A program made the translations under genes and the position numbers. Of a stretch of 31,754 bases of DNA, positions 1-8,801 are shown one piece after another (the stretch's first letter is position 1; every line of letters begins with the position of its first letter). The notes below the pieces were generated by a model that saw only the letters and a program-made list of their open reading frames with translations, was not told the origin of the DNA and ran no database searches. This DNA comes from Oleidesulfovibrio sp964593925 (lineage in GTDB: Bacteria > Desulfobacterota > Desulfovibrionia > Desulfovibrionales > Desulfovibrionaceae). The stretch is taken from the NCBI GenBank assembly GCA_964593925.1, contig CAZQKM010000029.1, positions 1-31,754 of the forward strand, read 5' to 3'.

Positions 1-123
1 CATGGGCAGGATAGTAGCTTAACTCTGTGTCCACAACTTTGTAGCAGGATCAAAAAACGATGCGAAGTATTCTTAGTTTACGAGATCACGCACAGGGACA
101 GGTGAGGCGAAAGTATTCTGAAA

Positions 124-159
124 TAAAAAAAAGAGGTTTACGAGTTGTCGTAAACCTCT
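124..159 (-). terminator. Rho-independent terminator of tRNA-Asn
   Basis: On the minus strand a 12-base-pair perfect stem (132-143 pairing with 148-159) with a 4-base loop is followed by a run of eight T (131 down to 124). It lies just downstream of the tRNA-Asn gene, so it most likely ends that transcript. Confidence 0.9.
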
Positions 160-167
160 GATTTTAT

Positions 168-243
168 TGGCTCCCCGGGACGGACTTGAACCGCCAACCT
201 AGTGATTAACAGTCACCCGCTCTGCCGATTGAGCTACCAGGGA
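168..243 (-). tRNA. tRNA-Asn (anticodon GTT)
   Basis: The 76-base minus-strand sequence folds as a standard cloverleaf. It has a 7-bp acceptor stem with one G-T pair, a D arm, a 5-bp anticodon stem with loop CTGTTAA (anticodon GTT, asparagine), and a T arm with loop TTCAAGT. Discriminator G and an encoded CCA end (168-170) complete it. Length matches E. coli tRNA-Asn. It stands alone, with its own promoter and terminator, and points away from lysS. Confidence 0.97.
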
Positions 244-280
244 GTATGCACAAAGCCATACTCGGCTTCGTGAAGAAACC

Positions 281-309
281 GTAATATAGACGTCCGCAGA
301 GTTCGTCAA
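281..309 (-). promoter_or_regulatory. Sigma-70-type promoter for tRNA-Asn
   Basis: Read on the minus strand, TTGACG (309-304) and TATTAC (286-281) are separated by exactly 17 bases, close to the -35/-10 consensus. The -10 ends 37 bases before the mature tRNA 5' end, leaving room for a short leader removed by RNase P. Confidence 0.7.
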
Positions 310-513
310 GCAAAAAAATGTATGCCATGAAAAAAAATATTCGCGGGCTGAGGAGGGCCATTCCTTGACGACTAGCCGCAATTGGCATACCCATATCCAA
401 CTTGATGTTTGCGGTCCATTACAGTGTACGGAGATATTTCTTTGGGTAGTCAAGAATCTGTAAGGCGCAAGAAGATTAAGCTTGCGACCAAATCTGAGCA
501 CTCTGCATACTTT

Positions 514-2025
514 ATGCCCATGCTTGAGCGGCTTGACGGACGTGATGAATTGAATGAGGTCATCAAAAGCCGTGTAGTTAAGTCTTGTGACATGTTGGAT
601 GCCGGAGTACCCCTGTTTCCCAACAGTTTCAGCAAAGATGCGGATGTTGCCGATATTTTGGCAAAGTACGAAGGGCTAGATGCTGAAGAGCTTGCACCCC
701 TTGAGCATGAGTTTTGTTGTGCGGGGCGTATTGTTTCGTATCGCTCTTTTGGCAAGGTGACCTTTTTTCATCTTTTGGATGCAAGCGGCAAGATGCAGTG
801 CTACGCTTCGAGAGACACCCTGTCTCCGGAGCGATACAGTATTTTCAAGAAGTTTGACATCGGCGATATTGTAGGGGTTACGGGGGGGCTTTTTCGTACT
901 CAGACAGGAGAACTGACCATACAGTGCCGTGAGGTACGCCTGTTGACAAAGTCCATCCGTCCGTTGCCAGAAAAGTACCACGGCCTGAAAGATGTGGAGA
1001 CTCGCTACAGGCAACGCTATGTAGATTTGATAGTCACACCGCGTACGCGCGAGATATTCCAGAAGCGTGGCAAGATAGTGCGCGAGTTCAGGGCCTTTAT
1101 GGAAAACAACGGTTTTACGGAAGTGGAAACGCCCATGATGCAGCCGATCCCTGGGGGAGCCACAGCAAAGCCGTTTATTACGCATCATAATGCCTTGGAT
1201 ATGCAATTGTACATGCGCATCGCGCCTGAGTTGTACCTCAAGCGCTTGCTTGTGGGTGGGTTTGAAAAGGTTTTTGAAATTAACCGAAATTTTCGCAATG
1301 AGGGTATTTCTACCCAGCATAATCCCGAGTTCACCATGTGTGAGTTTTATTGGGCTTATGCAAACTTTGAAGACTTGATGGATCTTACCGAGCAGCTTTT
1401 TGCATATCTTGCGCGCCAAGTCTGCGGTGATACCGTTATGACCTATCAAGGGCAGGAGGTAGACCTGACGCCCGGTAAGTGGCATCGTCTTTCTTTCCAT
1501 GAGTCACTGGAAAAAATAGGGGGACACTCTGCCGCACTGTATACAGACTATGAGAAGCTATCTGCCTATGTCCGTGAGCGTGGCGAAAAAGTGCTCCCAG
1601 ACGAAAAGCTGGGTAAGTTACAGGCCAGGCTTTTTGACCTTGATGTAGAGCACAAGCTGGTGCAACCTCATTTTATTTATCACTACCCCACCGATATTTC
1701 GCCCCTTTCTCGGCGTAATGATAATAACCCTGATGTAACTGACCGGTTTGAGTTGTTCATAACTGGTCGTGAAATGGCTAATGCCTTTTCCGAGCTTAAT
1801 GACCCCGCGGACCAGCGTCGACGTTTTGAAGATCAGGTTGCTGAAAAAGAAGCCGGTGATGATGAGGCGCATTTCATGGACGAAGATTACTTGCGTGCTC
1901 TTGAGTATGGGATGCCGCCCGCTGCAGGGCAGGGGGTGGGCATTGACAGGCTTGTGATGCTGCTTACGGACTCTGCTTCCATTCGGGAAGTAATTCTTTT
2001 CCCGTTGCTCAAGTTATCCAGTTAA
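514..2025 (+). CDS. lysS: Lysine--tRNA ligase (class II)
   Basis: Charges tRNA-Lys with lysine in the cytoplasm. The 503-residue product has an N-terminal OB-fold (about residues 65-165, anticodon binding) and a class II catalytic core. Visible motifs are GGATAKPF (end of motif 1 region), NRNFRNEGISTQHNPEFT (motif 2) and GVGIDRLVMLL (motif 3), ending in FPLLK as usual for LysS. The frame stays open upstream to a TTG at 409, but the extra 35 residues are basic and unlike the family. LysS proteins normally begin close to the LNEVIKSR segment, so I chose ATG 514; ATG 520 is equally possible. Neither start has a convincing ribosome site. It is the first gene of the plus-strand envelope block, 88 bases before lolC/E. 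Confidence 0.95.
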   Translation: MPMLERLDGRDELNEVIKSRVVKSCDMLDAGVPLFPNSFSKDADVADILAKYEGLDAEELAPLEHEFCCAGRIVSYRSFGKVTFFHLLDASGKMQCYASRDTLSPERYSIFKKFDIGDIVGVTGGLFRTQTGELTIQCREVRLLTKSIRPLPEKYHGLKDVETRYRQRYVDLIVTPRTREIFQKRGKIVREFRAFMENNGFTEVETPMMQPIPGGATAKPFITHHNALDMQLYMRIAPELYLKRLLVGGFEKVFEINRNFRNEGISTQHNPEFTMCEFYWAYANFEDLMDLTEQLFAYLARQVCGDTVMTYQGQEVDLTPGKWHRLSFHESLEKIGGHSAALYTDYEKLSAYVRERGEKVLPDEKLGKLQARLFDLDVEHKLVQPHFIYHYPTDISPLSRRNDNNPDVTDRFELFITGREMANAFSELNDPADQRRRFEDQVAEKEAGDDEAHFMDEDYLRALEYGMPPAAGQGVGIDRLVMLLTDSASIREVILFPLLKLSS

Positions 2026-2113
2026 TGGTTTTGCCAGAATTGTGATGCGGTAGTAGCGTTTTTTTATTATGAATCATTTAGGGTGTTATTTGGTGTAAGG
2101 ATTGTCTAGCAGC

Positions 2114-3340
2114 ATGCGTTTTGAGCTGTTTGTCGCGCTTCGTTACCTGCTTGCCCGCCGTAAGCATGCCTTTATCTCCATCATATCCATTTTTTCTGTA
2201 CTGGGTGTGGCTTTGGGGGTCGCGGCACTTATTGTCGTGCTTGGCGTTGTGAACGGCTTTATCGTGGATATGCGTGATAAGATTTTGGGAGTAAATGCCC
2301 ATGTGATAACTCTTGGGGCAGGGGGGATTGTTTCTGACTATGCTGACCTGGTAAAGAAGGCTACGCAATTGCCTGCGGTCAAGGGGGTGACTCCTTTCAT
2401 TTATTCCGAGGTTATGCTTGCCACAAAGCATGGCGTCAAAGGGGTTGTGCTCCGTGGGCTTGATCCGCAGACCGCTGGCTCTGTACTGACTATAGCCACA
2501 CAACTCAATTCGGGCTCGTTTGCCGACCTTGGGCGTCCAGGTACTCCTGGGGTGGTGATTGGCAAAGAATTGGCCAATCGTTTGGGCCTTGTGGTGGGTA
2601 GTCGCGTGAACCTGCTTTCTCCGTCTGGTGAAAAAACAGGTGCCGGTTTTAGCCCGCGTATCCTTTCTTTTAAAGTCGTGGGGATTTTTTCCACGGGGAT
2701 GTTCGAATATGACTCCTCATTGGGGTTTGTTTCGCTTGATGCATCCCGAGACCTGCTTGGATTGCCCCCTGGCACGGTCTCTGGTCTTGAAATAGTGGTG
2801 GAAGATATCTATCGCGCTGATATCGTGGCCGCAGAGGTGACCAAGGCCCTGGGCGGATATCCATTTTATAGCCGCAACTGGATGGAGATGAATGCCAACC
2901 TGTTTGCTGCGCTCAAGCTGGAAAAAGTGGCCATGTCCATCATGCTGGCCCTTGTGATTGTGGTTGGGTCGTTTTCCATTGTGACCACACTGGTAATGCT
3001 GGTGATGGAAAAAAAACACGATATTGCCATTATGACCTCCATGGGGGCCACAAAAAATACCATTCGGCGAATATTTATGTTGCAGGGCACTATCATAGGG
3101 GCTGTGGGCACAGTGCTGGGCTTTGGCTTGGGGCTTGGTGTGTGCTGGTTGCTTAAACGCTACCAGTTTATCAAATTACCGCCCGGCGTGTACTCCTTGG
3201 ACCATTTACCGGTGTTGTTGCAGTGGCAGGATTTGGCAGGTATTGCTGCCGGAGCCATGTTTTTGTGTTTTTCGGCAACGATTTATCCGGCTCGTCAGGC
3301 TGCACAGCTTGAACCTGCCGAGGCGCTTCGATACGAATAA
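2114..3340 (+). CDS. lolC: Lipoprotein-releasing ABC transporter, LolC/LolE-type permease
   Basis: Inner-membrane subunit that, with LolD, extracts mature lipoproteins from the inner membrane and hands them to the periplasmic carrier LolA. The 408-residue protein has the LolC/E layout: a cytoplasmic start (MRFELFVALRYLLARRK), one membrane segment at about residues 20-45, a periplasmic domain of roughly 200 residues, then three membrane segments in the C-terminal FtsX domain. A TTG at 2102 is also open, but TAAGGA (2096-2101) abuts it; that site lies 12 bases before ATG 2114, which gives the usual family N-terminus. Only one LolC/E-like gene is present next to lolD. A single protein may therefore work as a homodimer, as proposed for hybrid LolF proteins, unless a second copy lies elsewhere. 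The stop overlaps the lolD start by one base. Confidence 0.92.
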   Translation: MRFELFVALRYLLARRKHAFISIISIFSVLGVALGVAALIVVLGVVNGFIVDMRDKILGVNAHVITLGAGGIVSDYADLVKKATQLPAVKGVTPFIYSEVMLATKHGVKGVVLRGLDPQTAGSVLTIATQLNSGSFADLGRPGTPGVVIGKELANRLGLVVGSRVNLLSPSGEKTGAGFSPRILSFKVVGIFSTGMFEYDSSLGFVSLDASRDLLGLPPGTVSGLEIVVEDIYRADIVAAEVTKALGGYPFYSRNWMEMNANLFAALKLEKVAMSIMLALVIVVGSFSIVTTLVMLVMEKKHDIAIMTSMGATKNTIRRIFMLQGTIIGAVGTVLGFGLGLGVCWLLKRYQFIKLPPGVYSLDHLPVLLQWQDLAGIAAGAMFLCFSATIYPARQAAQLEPAEALRYE

Positions 3341-4032
3341 TGACAAAAGATACCACACTATATAGACTGGATGCCGTGGGTAAGGAATTTCAGGGTCCCG
3401 TGGAAAAGGTCGTTATTTTTGAGTCGTTAAACCTTGAAATTACCGCAGGAGATTCCATCGCTGTGGTGGGAGCCTCCGGCTCGGGTAAGTCAACTCTGCT
3501 GCATCTTTTGGGGGCTCTTGATTCTCCTAGCAGTGGTACTGTGATGTTTCAGGGCCGGAGCATGGATGGGATGAGCGCAGGGCAAAAAGCCGCTGTACGT
3601 AATAGAGATATAGGCTTTGTGTTTCAGTTTCATCATCTGCTGCCAGAATTTAGTACACAAGAAAATGTAGCCATGCAGGCCATGATTGCGGGGGTACCTC
3701 GCCGTGAAGCGTTGCGCAAGGCTGTGGAGATGCTGGACCTTGTGGGCATTGCGGACAGGCGTCGGCATAGGGTGGGGACATTGTCAGGAGGCGAGCGCCA
3801 GCGAGCCGCCATTGCACGGGCCATACTTATGCGGCCACGTGTTCTGTTGGCTGATGAGCCCACGGGTAATTTGGATGAACGCACAGGGGACAGCGTAGGT
3901 CACTTGTTGTTGCAGTTGAATAAAGATCTGGGCATGACACTTGTTGTGGTTACTCATAATGTGGCGTTGGCCGCCCTTATGAAGAAGTGTCTGGAGTTAA
4001 GAGCCGGAGAACTGTATGGCAAAAATTGGTAA
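3340..4032 (+). CDS. lolD: Lipoprotein-releasing system ATP-binding protein LolD
   Basis: The ATPase that powers lipoprotein extraction by the LolC/E permease. The 230-residue product has Walker A GASGSGKST, Q-loop FVFQFHHLLPEFS, ABC signature LSGGERQR, Walker B VLLADEPTGNLDE and the H-loop VVTHN. The FQFHHLLPEF stretch and LSGGERQRAAIARA are typical of LolD within the MacB/LolD group. The start codon shares one base with the lolC/E stop (TAATG) and has no clear ribosome site of its own, which points to translational coupling. The end overlaps bamA by 17 bases. Confidence 0.95.
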   Translation: MTKDTTLYRLDAVGKEFQGPVEKVVIFESLNLEITAGDSIAVVGASGSGKSTLLHLLGALDSPSSGTVMFQGRSMDGMSAGQKAAVRNRDIGFVFQFHHLLPEFSTQENVAMQAMIAGVPRREALRKAVEMLDLVGIADRRRHRVGTLSGGERQRAAIARAILMRPRVLLADEPTGNLDERTGDSVGHLLLQLNKDLGMTLVVVTHNVALAALMKKCLELRAGELYGKNW

Positions 4033-6694
4033 GATTTTGTGTTGCGCAGCCGCTTGTTTGTTGTGGGGGCTAGGCAATGCACAATCCAGCATGGCTGCGT
4101 CTGAAAATGTACGCGTGTTGGTCCTCCCCTTTGAAGTCTATGCTGGTCCTGATCTTGAATATCTGGCTGACGCTTTGCCGGAGTTGCTTTCTGAGCGTCT
4201 TACGGCAAGAGGCTTTTCCGTTGTTTCTCAAGATGAAGTACGGACTCTGTTGAAGAAGCAGGGAGTTGATATGCTCAACTTGGCAACCGTGCGGGAGCTT
4301 GCCTTGTTGGTGCATGCGGAATACGCAGTGTACGGGACCTTTACGCAAGTGGGTGAGGGGATCAGCCTAGATGCCCGCCTGGTGGATGCATTGGGTACGC
4401 AGTTGGCCAAGCCTTTGTATGTTGAAAAAACTGGTCTTATCAATGTGTTGCCTGCTGTGGACGAACTTGCACAGATCGCGGGTTCAGGCATGTTGAAGCT
4501 GGAGACCATTGCTGATGTTGAAGTGCGCGGCACAAAGACCCTTGATGCTGATGTAGTGCTTATGCGCTTGAGTTCACGTAAGGGAGACACGCTTGATCCC
4601 AAGCAGATCAATAGAGAAATTAAACGAATTTATGATCTCGGTTATTTCAGCGATGTTCGCGTTACCACCGAGCAGGATGCGGCTGGGTTGCGGCTTGTAT
4701 ATACTGTGGTGGAAAAACCCCGCATTGAAGCCATTGTGGTAGAGGGTTCTGATGCGGTTGATACTACCGATATTTTAGGCGTCATGAGCACCAAGACTGG
4801 CTCTGTTATGAACGAAAAGGTGCTAGCTCAGGATATTTTGAAGGTCACAGATTTATATCGCAAAAAAGGCTATTATCTTGCGCAGGTAACGCATAATGTG
4901 TCTGCGGCAAGTGGTGGTGCCAGCTTGATACTTTCTGTGGAGGAAGGCCGGAAGCTGTATATCAAGACCGTGCGTATTGAGGGCGCTGAACAGCTTGACG
5001 AAGACGATGTGCTTAGCGAGCTGGCACTGGTGCCGCGTAATATGTTCTCATGGATCACGGGTAGCGGTGTACTGCGAGAGGAATATCTGGAGCGCGACAG
5101 CGCTGCCATTGGTTCGTACTACTTAAATCACGGTTTTATGGATGTCCGTGTTTCCGACCCTGAAGTAAAGTACGAAGAGGACGGTATTGCTATCATTTTT
5201 GCCGTCAAGGAAGGCCCGCGCTACAAGGTCGGCGAGGTGGCTTTTGCAGGCGACCTCATTGATGCTGATGGCATATTGCGTGGGGTAATTGTCATGGATG
5301 ATCATGCTGAAGAGTATAAGTTTTTCAGCTATGATATTTTGCAAGGAGATACAAGGCGCCTGACACAATATTATAATGATTATGGGTATGCTTTTGCTGA
5401 AAGCAGGTTCCGTACTGAAAAGCGGGATGATGCGATAGTAGACGTCACCTATGTAATAGAAAAAAAGCAAAAGGTGGCTGTGCGCCGAGTGAATATAGAG
5501 GGTAACAAGCATACCAGAGATAATGTTATCCGTCGCGAGATGCGCCTGACAGATGGTGAGCCGTTCAGTGGCTCAAAACTGCGCCGCAGCAATCAGCGCC
5601 TGAACAACCTGGGGTATTTTGCGCAAACTGATATAGAGATTATCCCTACAGTAGAACCAGAAGAAGTGGATCTGAAGGTTCGAGTGCAAGAGAGAAATAC
5701 GGGGCAGATTGCTGCCGGTATCGGCTACTCTACATATTCAAGTTTTGGTATTGGCGGTTCGATAAGCGAAGGCAACCTGTTTGGTAAGGGATACCGTGCT
5801 TCGTTGAGTGCTACATTCAGCGGTAGAGACAATGAGTTTGAATTTACCTTTATCAATCCGCGATACAGGGACACATTGTTGCAGCTCGGTACGAGTGCTT
5901 ATTTGCGCCGTAACGATATGGAAGATTTCAACAAAGATACTATTGGTGGTGTATTCAGTATGGCTTATCCGCTGGGCGAATACACACGTGCGAGCTGGTA
6001 CTACCGGCTTGACCAGTACAAATATTCTGATGTGGATGATGATGCCGCAAAAGCCATTCGCGACTACGAGGGAACAAACCTGGCGAGCGTGACGGGAGTT
6101 GCCATTTCGCGTGATACCATTGACAATCGTCTGCGTCCTACAGGTGGAACATATGCCAAGGTCGCTGTTGACTATGGTGGGGGGCTGCTACAAGGTACCG
6201 ACCACTTTATTAGACTTTTTGGCGATGCTCGCTATTTTCATAAGTTGAATGCAAATCATGTACTGCATGCACGACTGCGTGGAGCGGTTGTGTACGAAAA
6301 TGATGATGACGATGAGGTCCCTGTGCACGAGCGTATCTATATTGGTGGCATGAATTCCGTCCGTGGATACGATAGGCGGGATATTTCGCCCAGAGATCCT
6401 GAGAGCGATGACAGCATTGGTGGCACGCGCGCCATGTATAGTAACTTGGAGTATATCTGGTACTTTGACGACGAAATGGGTATCTACCTGATTCCCTTTT
6501 TTGACAGTGGCTTTGTTGTCGATCCAGATCAAGATCAGGATTGGTGGGATGAGGTCAAACATAGTACAGGGCTGGAGGTTCGTTGGCAGTCTCCTTTGGG
6601 GAACCTGCGTTTTGCTTACGGCTACCCATTGAACAAAGTAAACGGCAAGTATCGGAGCGGTAGATTCGAGTTCACCATGGGACAAACATTTTAG
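4016..6694 (+). CDS. bamA: Outer-membrane protein assembly factor BamA with extra N-terminal domain
   Basis: Core of the machine that folds and inserts beta-barrel proteins into the outer membrane. The 892-residue product is longer than E. coli BamA (about 810). After a signal peptide (cleavage probably near residue 22 or 28) comes an extra domain at about 32-150 that resembles TolB-N/CsgG-like folds. Five POTRA domains follow (about 164-234, 236-309, 314-400, 403-484, 486-560), then a beta barrel (563-892). The barrel has the loop 6 motif as VRGY and ends in phenylalanine, the usual outer-membrane signature. GGAGA at 4006-4010 lies 5 bases before the ATG, which is inside the lolD end. It is followed by a strong terminator. 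Confidence 0.95.
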   Translation: MAKIGKILCCAAACLLWGLGNAQSSMAASENVRVLVLPFEVYAGPDLEYLADALPELLSERLTARGFSVVSQDEVRTLLKKQGVDMLNLATVRELALLVHAEYAVYGTFTQVGEGISLDARLVDALGTQLAKPLYVEKTGLINVLPAVDELAQIAGSGMLKLETIADVEVRGTKTLDADVVLMRLSSRKGDTLDPKQINREIKRIYDLGYFSDVRVTTEQDAAGLRLVYTVVEKPRIEAIVVEGSDAVDTTDILGVMSTKTGSVMNEKVLAQDILKVTDLYRKKGYYLAQVTHNVSAASGGASLILSVEEGRKLYIKTVRIEGAEQLDEDDVLSELALVPRNMFSWITGSGVLREEYLERDSAAIGSYYLNHGFMDVRVSDPEVKYEEDGIAIIFAVKEGPRYKVGEVAFAGDLIDADGILRGVIVMDDHAEEYKFFSYDILQGDTRRLTQYYNDYGYAFAESRFRTEKRDDAIVDVTYVIEKKQKVAVRRVNIEGNKHTRDNVIRREMRLTDGEPFSGSKLRRSNQRLNNLGYFAQTDIEIIPTVEPEEVDLKVRVQERNTGQIAAGIGYSTYSSFGIGGSISEGNLFGKGYRASLSATFSGRDNEFEFTFINPRYRDTLLQLGTSAYLRRNDMEDFNKDTIGGVFSMAYPLGEYTRASWYYRLDQYKYSDVDDDAAKAIRDYEGTNLASVTGVAISRDTIDNRLRPTGGTYAKVAVDYGGGLLQGTDHFIRLFGDARYFHKLNANHVLHARLRGAVVYENDDDDEVPVHERIYIGGMNSVRGYDRRDISPRDPESDDSIGGTRAMYSNLEYIWYFDDEMGIYLIPFFDSGFVVDPDQDQDWWDEVKHSTGLEVRWQSPLGNLRFAYGYPLNKVNGKYRSGRFEFTMGQTF

Positions 6695-6718
6695 CGCTGT
6701 GTTTTTGTAGTAAGGGAA

Positions 6719-6746
6719 GGGGATGCCCCATGGCATCCCCTTTTTT
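6719..6746 (+). terminator. Rho-independent terminator after bamA
   Basis: A 9-bp perfect GC-rich stem (6719-6727 with 6732-6740), a 4-base loop CCAT and six T (6741-6746). It starts 25 bases after the bamA stop and separates the lysS-bamA transcript from the amidase-lpx genes. Confidence 0.9.
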
Positions 6747-6788
6747 CAGGTATTGGCCGGCAGACGGCGGAGCTCTGCCAGCCACGGG

Positions 6789-6817
6789 TTGCTATACCTA
6801 GGCGTATGCCGTATGTT
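6789..6817 (+). promoter_or_regulatory. Possible promoter of the amidase-skp-lpx genes
   Basis: TTGCTA (6789-6794) and TATGTT (6812-6817) with a 17-base spacer sit between the bamA terminator and the amidase start. Both boxes match the sigma-70 consensus only in part. Position makes it plausible; sequence alone does not prove it. Confidence 0.35.
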
Positions 6818-6876
6818 TCTGTAGTTTATTGATCGGTTCAGTATTTTTTTGTGTGGGCTATTCGTGGAATATGTAT

Positions 6877-8709
6877 ATGGTCGTATGGGTGAAAAAATTA
6901 CGTTGTCTGCTTTGGGCACTTGTGCTTATGGCATTTTTTATGCCGAGCGCTTCTGTTTCTTTGGCGCAGGCTGCTTCGCTTGAGTCCGCATTTAACAACG
7001 CATGGCGACAGTTTCATGCCTTGGCCAAAGACAAACGCAAGGGTGAATACCGTGATAACTGGCTGCGTATTGAGCAGAGTTTTTTGGATATATACAAACG
7101 TAGCCCAAAAGGTAGTTTTGCACCAAAGTCGTTGTACTACGCTGGTCGTGTGCGGCAGGCTGTTGGGGAGCGTTCTTATCTTTCTTCTGATTTTCGCAAG
7201 TCGGTAGAGTATTATCAGCGAGTTGCGGACCGTTTTCCTTCGCATACATGGACGGATGATGCGCTGTTTCGAGCTGCAACGATATATAAGGATCACCTTG
7301 CCGATCCGCAGAGTGCCCGCAAGGTACTGAATACGATCCTCCGGCATCATCAACAAGGAGACATGTACTACAAGGCCGTTGCCTTGCATCGTTCATTGAC
7401 TACTGGTCGTGCTACTGATAGCGCGTCTACTCCACAGAAGTCCGGGAAGTCTTTTCCCAAGAATTCTCCACCCAAGGCCGCTACATATAGGCCAAAAGCA
7501 CCTGCAGCAAAGCCCCTCAAAGCGTCCCCGGTAATAAAAGGAGGGACGACAAGTGGAGGAGGGCGAGCAACACTGGTGGACGTACGCTATCAGTCTAGTG
7601 ATGACTACACCCGTGTCGTTCTTGAATGTAGCAAGGAGGTGGCCTATCTTTACCAGTTTTTGCCTGAAAATAAAAAAGCGAATAAGCCATTTCGTCTGTA
7701 TGTGGACTTGGAGAATTCCACACTGGGTAAACTGATCCGGAGTAAAGAGCCTGTTGCTGACGGAATCCTGCAGCTGGTGCGTACGGGCACTCCCCGTTCT
7801 GGTGTGAGCAGGGTAGTTCTCGATTTTTCTTCTGTCAGCAAGTATAATGTTTTTACGCTTGATAATCCGTTTCGTGTTGTCATTGATGTTTCTTCACCTG
7901 AAAAGACTCCGCCTCGGGTAATAGCCAAAAGCAAGCCGCAGGCTCCCCAGAAGCCTGCAAAGCCCTATACGGTTCCAAGTGGCAGCAAGGAGCAGGTAAA
8001 AGATCTGGTGGAACAATTGGGGCTTACTCTTGACACCGTCATGATTGATGCCGGCCATGGCGGCAAGGACCCGGGAACACAGCATAATGGTATCCGTGAG
8101 CGTGATTATACCTTGCGAATGGCTAAGATTATTGGGGAGAAGTTGAAGGCTAAAGGTTTTAGTGTGCTTTATACCCGGGCTACAAATGTTTTTGTCCCTC
8201 TTGAAGAGCGTACGGCCATGGCCAATGTGAAAAAGGCAGATCTGTTTCTTTCTGTGCATATAAATGCAAATAAAAGTAGCAAGGTCCATGGTTTTGAAAC
8301 CTACTACCTTAACCTTGCACGTTCTGCCAGCGCAGTGCGGGTAGCCGCGCGTGAGAATGCTGTAAGCGAAAAACGTATTAGTGACCTGCAGTTTATTCTT
8401 ACTGATCTTATGCTCAGCTCTAAAATGCAGGAGTCAAAAGACCTTGCAGAGTTGATACAAGGTAATGTCACAGACAGGCTTAAAAAGAAGTACGGGTATT
8501 CCACTCGGGATAACGGGGTACGTTCTGCTCCCTTTTACGTGCTGATGGGCGCTAAAATGCCCTCTGTACTGGTGGAGCTTGGCTATTGTACCAATGCATC
8601 TGAAGCACGTCGGCTTAAGTCAGAAAAATATTTACGCCGAATGGCCGACGGTATTGTGGAAGGTATCGTGGCGTATAAGAAAAAAATAGGTAGATATGCG
8701 GCCTTGTAA
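6877..8709 (+). CDS. Periplasmic N-acetylmuramoyl-L-alanine amidase (AmiC-like, with AMIN domain)
   Basis: Cuts the bond between N-acetylmuramic acid and the peptide stem of peptidoglycan, usually to split the septum. The 610-residue product has a signal peptide (to about residue 32) and a helical repeat-like region (about 40-175, TPR-like motifs such as KSVEYYQRVADRFP). A Lys/Pro-rich linker leads to an AMIN domain (about 231-338) and a zinc Amidase_3 domain (about 387-605). Zinc and catalytic residues are visible in DAGHGGKDPG, IRERDY, SVHINA and VELGYCTN. I chose ATG 6877 because GTGGA (6864-6868) lies 8 bases upstream; a TTG at 6829, ATG 6871 and GTG 6889 are alternatives. The TPR-like front is unlike E. 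coli AmiC and may bind a partner. Confidence 0.92.
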   Translation: MVVWVKKLRCLLWALVLMAFFMPSASVSLAQAASLESAFNNAWRQFHALAKDKRKGEYRDNWLRIEQSFLDIYKRSPKGSFAPKSLYYAGRVRQAVGERSYLSSDFRKSVEYYQRVADRFPSHTWTDDALFRAATIYKDHLADPQSARKVLNTILRHHQQGDMYYKAVALHRSLTTGRATDSASTPQKSGKSFPKNSPPKAATYRPKAPAAKPLKASPVIKGGTTSGGGRATLVDVRYQSSDDYTRVVLECSKEVAYLYQFLPENKKANKPFRLYVDLENSTLGKLIRSKEPVADGILQLVRTGTPRSGVSRVVLDFSSVSKYNVFTLDNPFRVVIDVSSPEKTPPRVIAKSKPQAPQKPAKPYTVPSGSKEQVKDLVEQLGLTLDTVMIDAGHGGKDPGTQHNGIRERDYTLRMAKIIGEKLKAKGFSVLYTRATNVFVPLEERTAMANVKKADLFLSVHINANKSSKVHGFETYYLNLARSASAVRVAARENAVSEKRISDLQFILTDLMLSSKMQESKDLAELIQGNVTDRLKKKYGYSTRDNGVRSAPFYVLMGAKMPSVLVELGYCTNASEARRLKSEKYLRRMADGIVEGIVAYKKKIGRYAAL

Positions 8710-8801
8710 ACTATCTGATATTATGGAGAGAGTTCGTGGGCACCGTTGTGGTGCTATTTAGTGGACAGTTCCCCTAAACGTTGATTTGCAGGAGGCATTC
8801 A

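Noticed and set aside
365..397. Possible lysS promoter with TTGACG at 365-370
   Set aside because: No acceptable -10 box at 16-18 bases; the nearest TA-rich hexamer is 21 bases away.
676..1500. Long minus-strand open frame (274 codons) across lysS
   Set aside because: It lies fully inside lysS, whose class II motifs are certain; the minus-strand product has no domain features.
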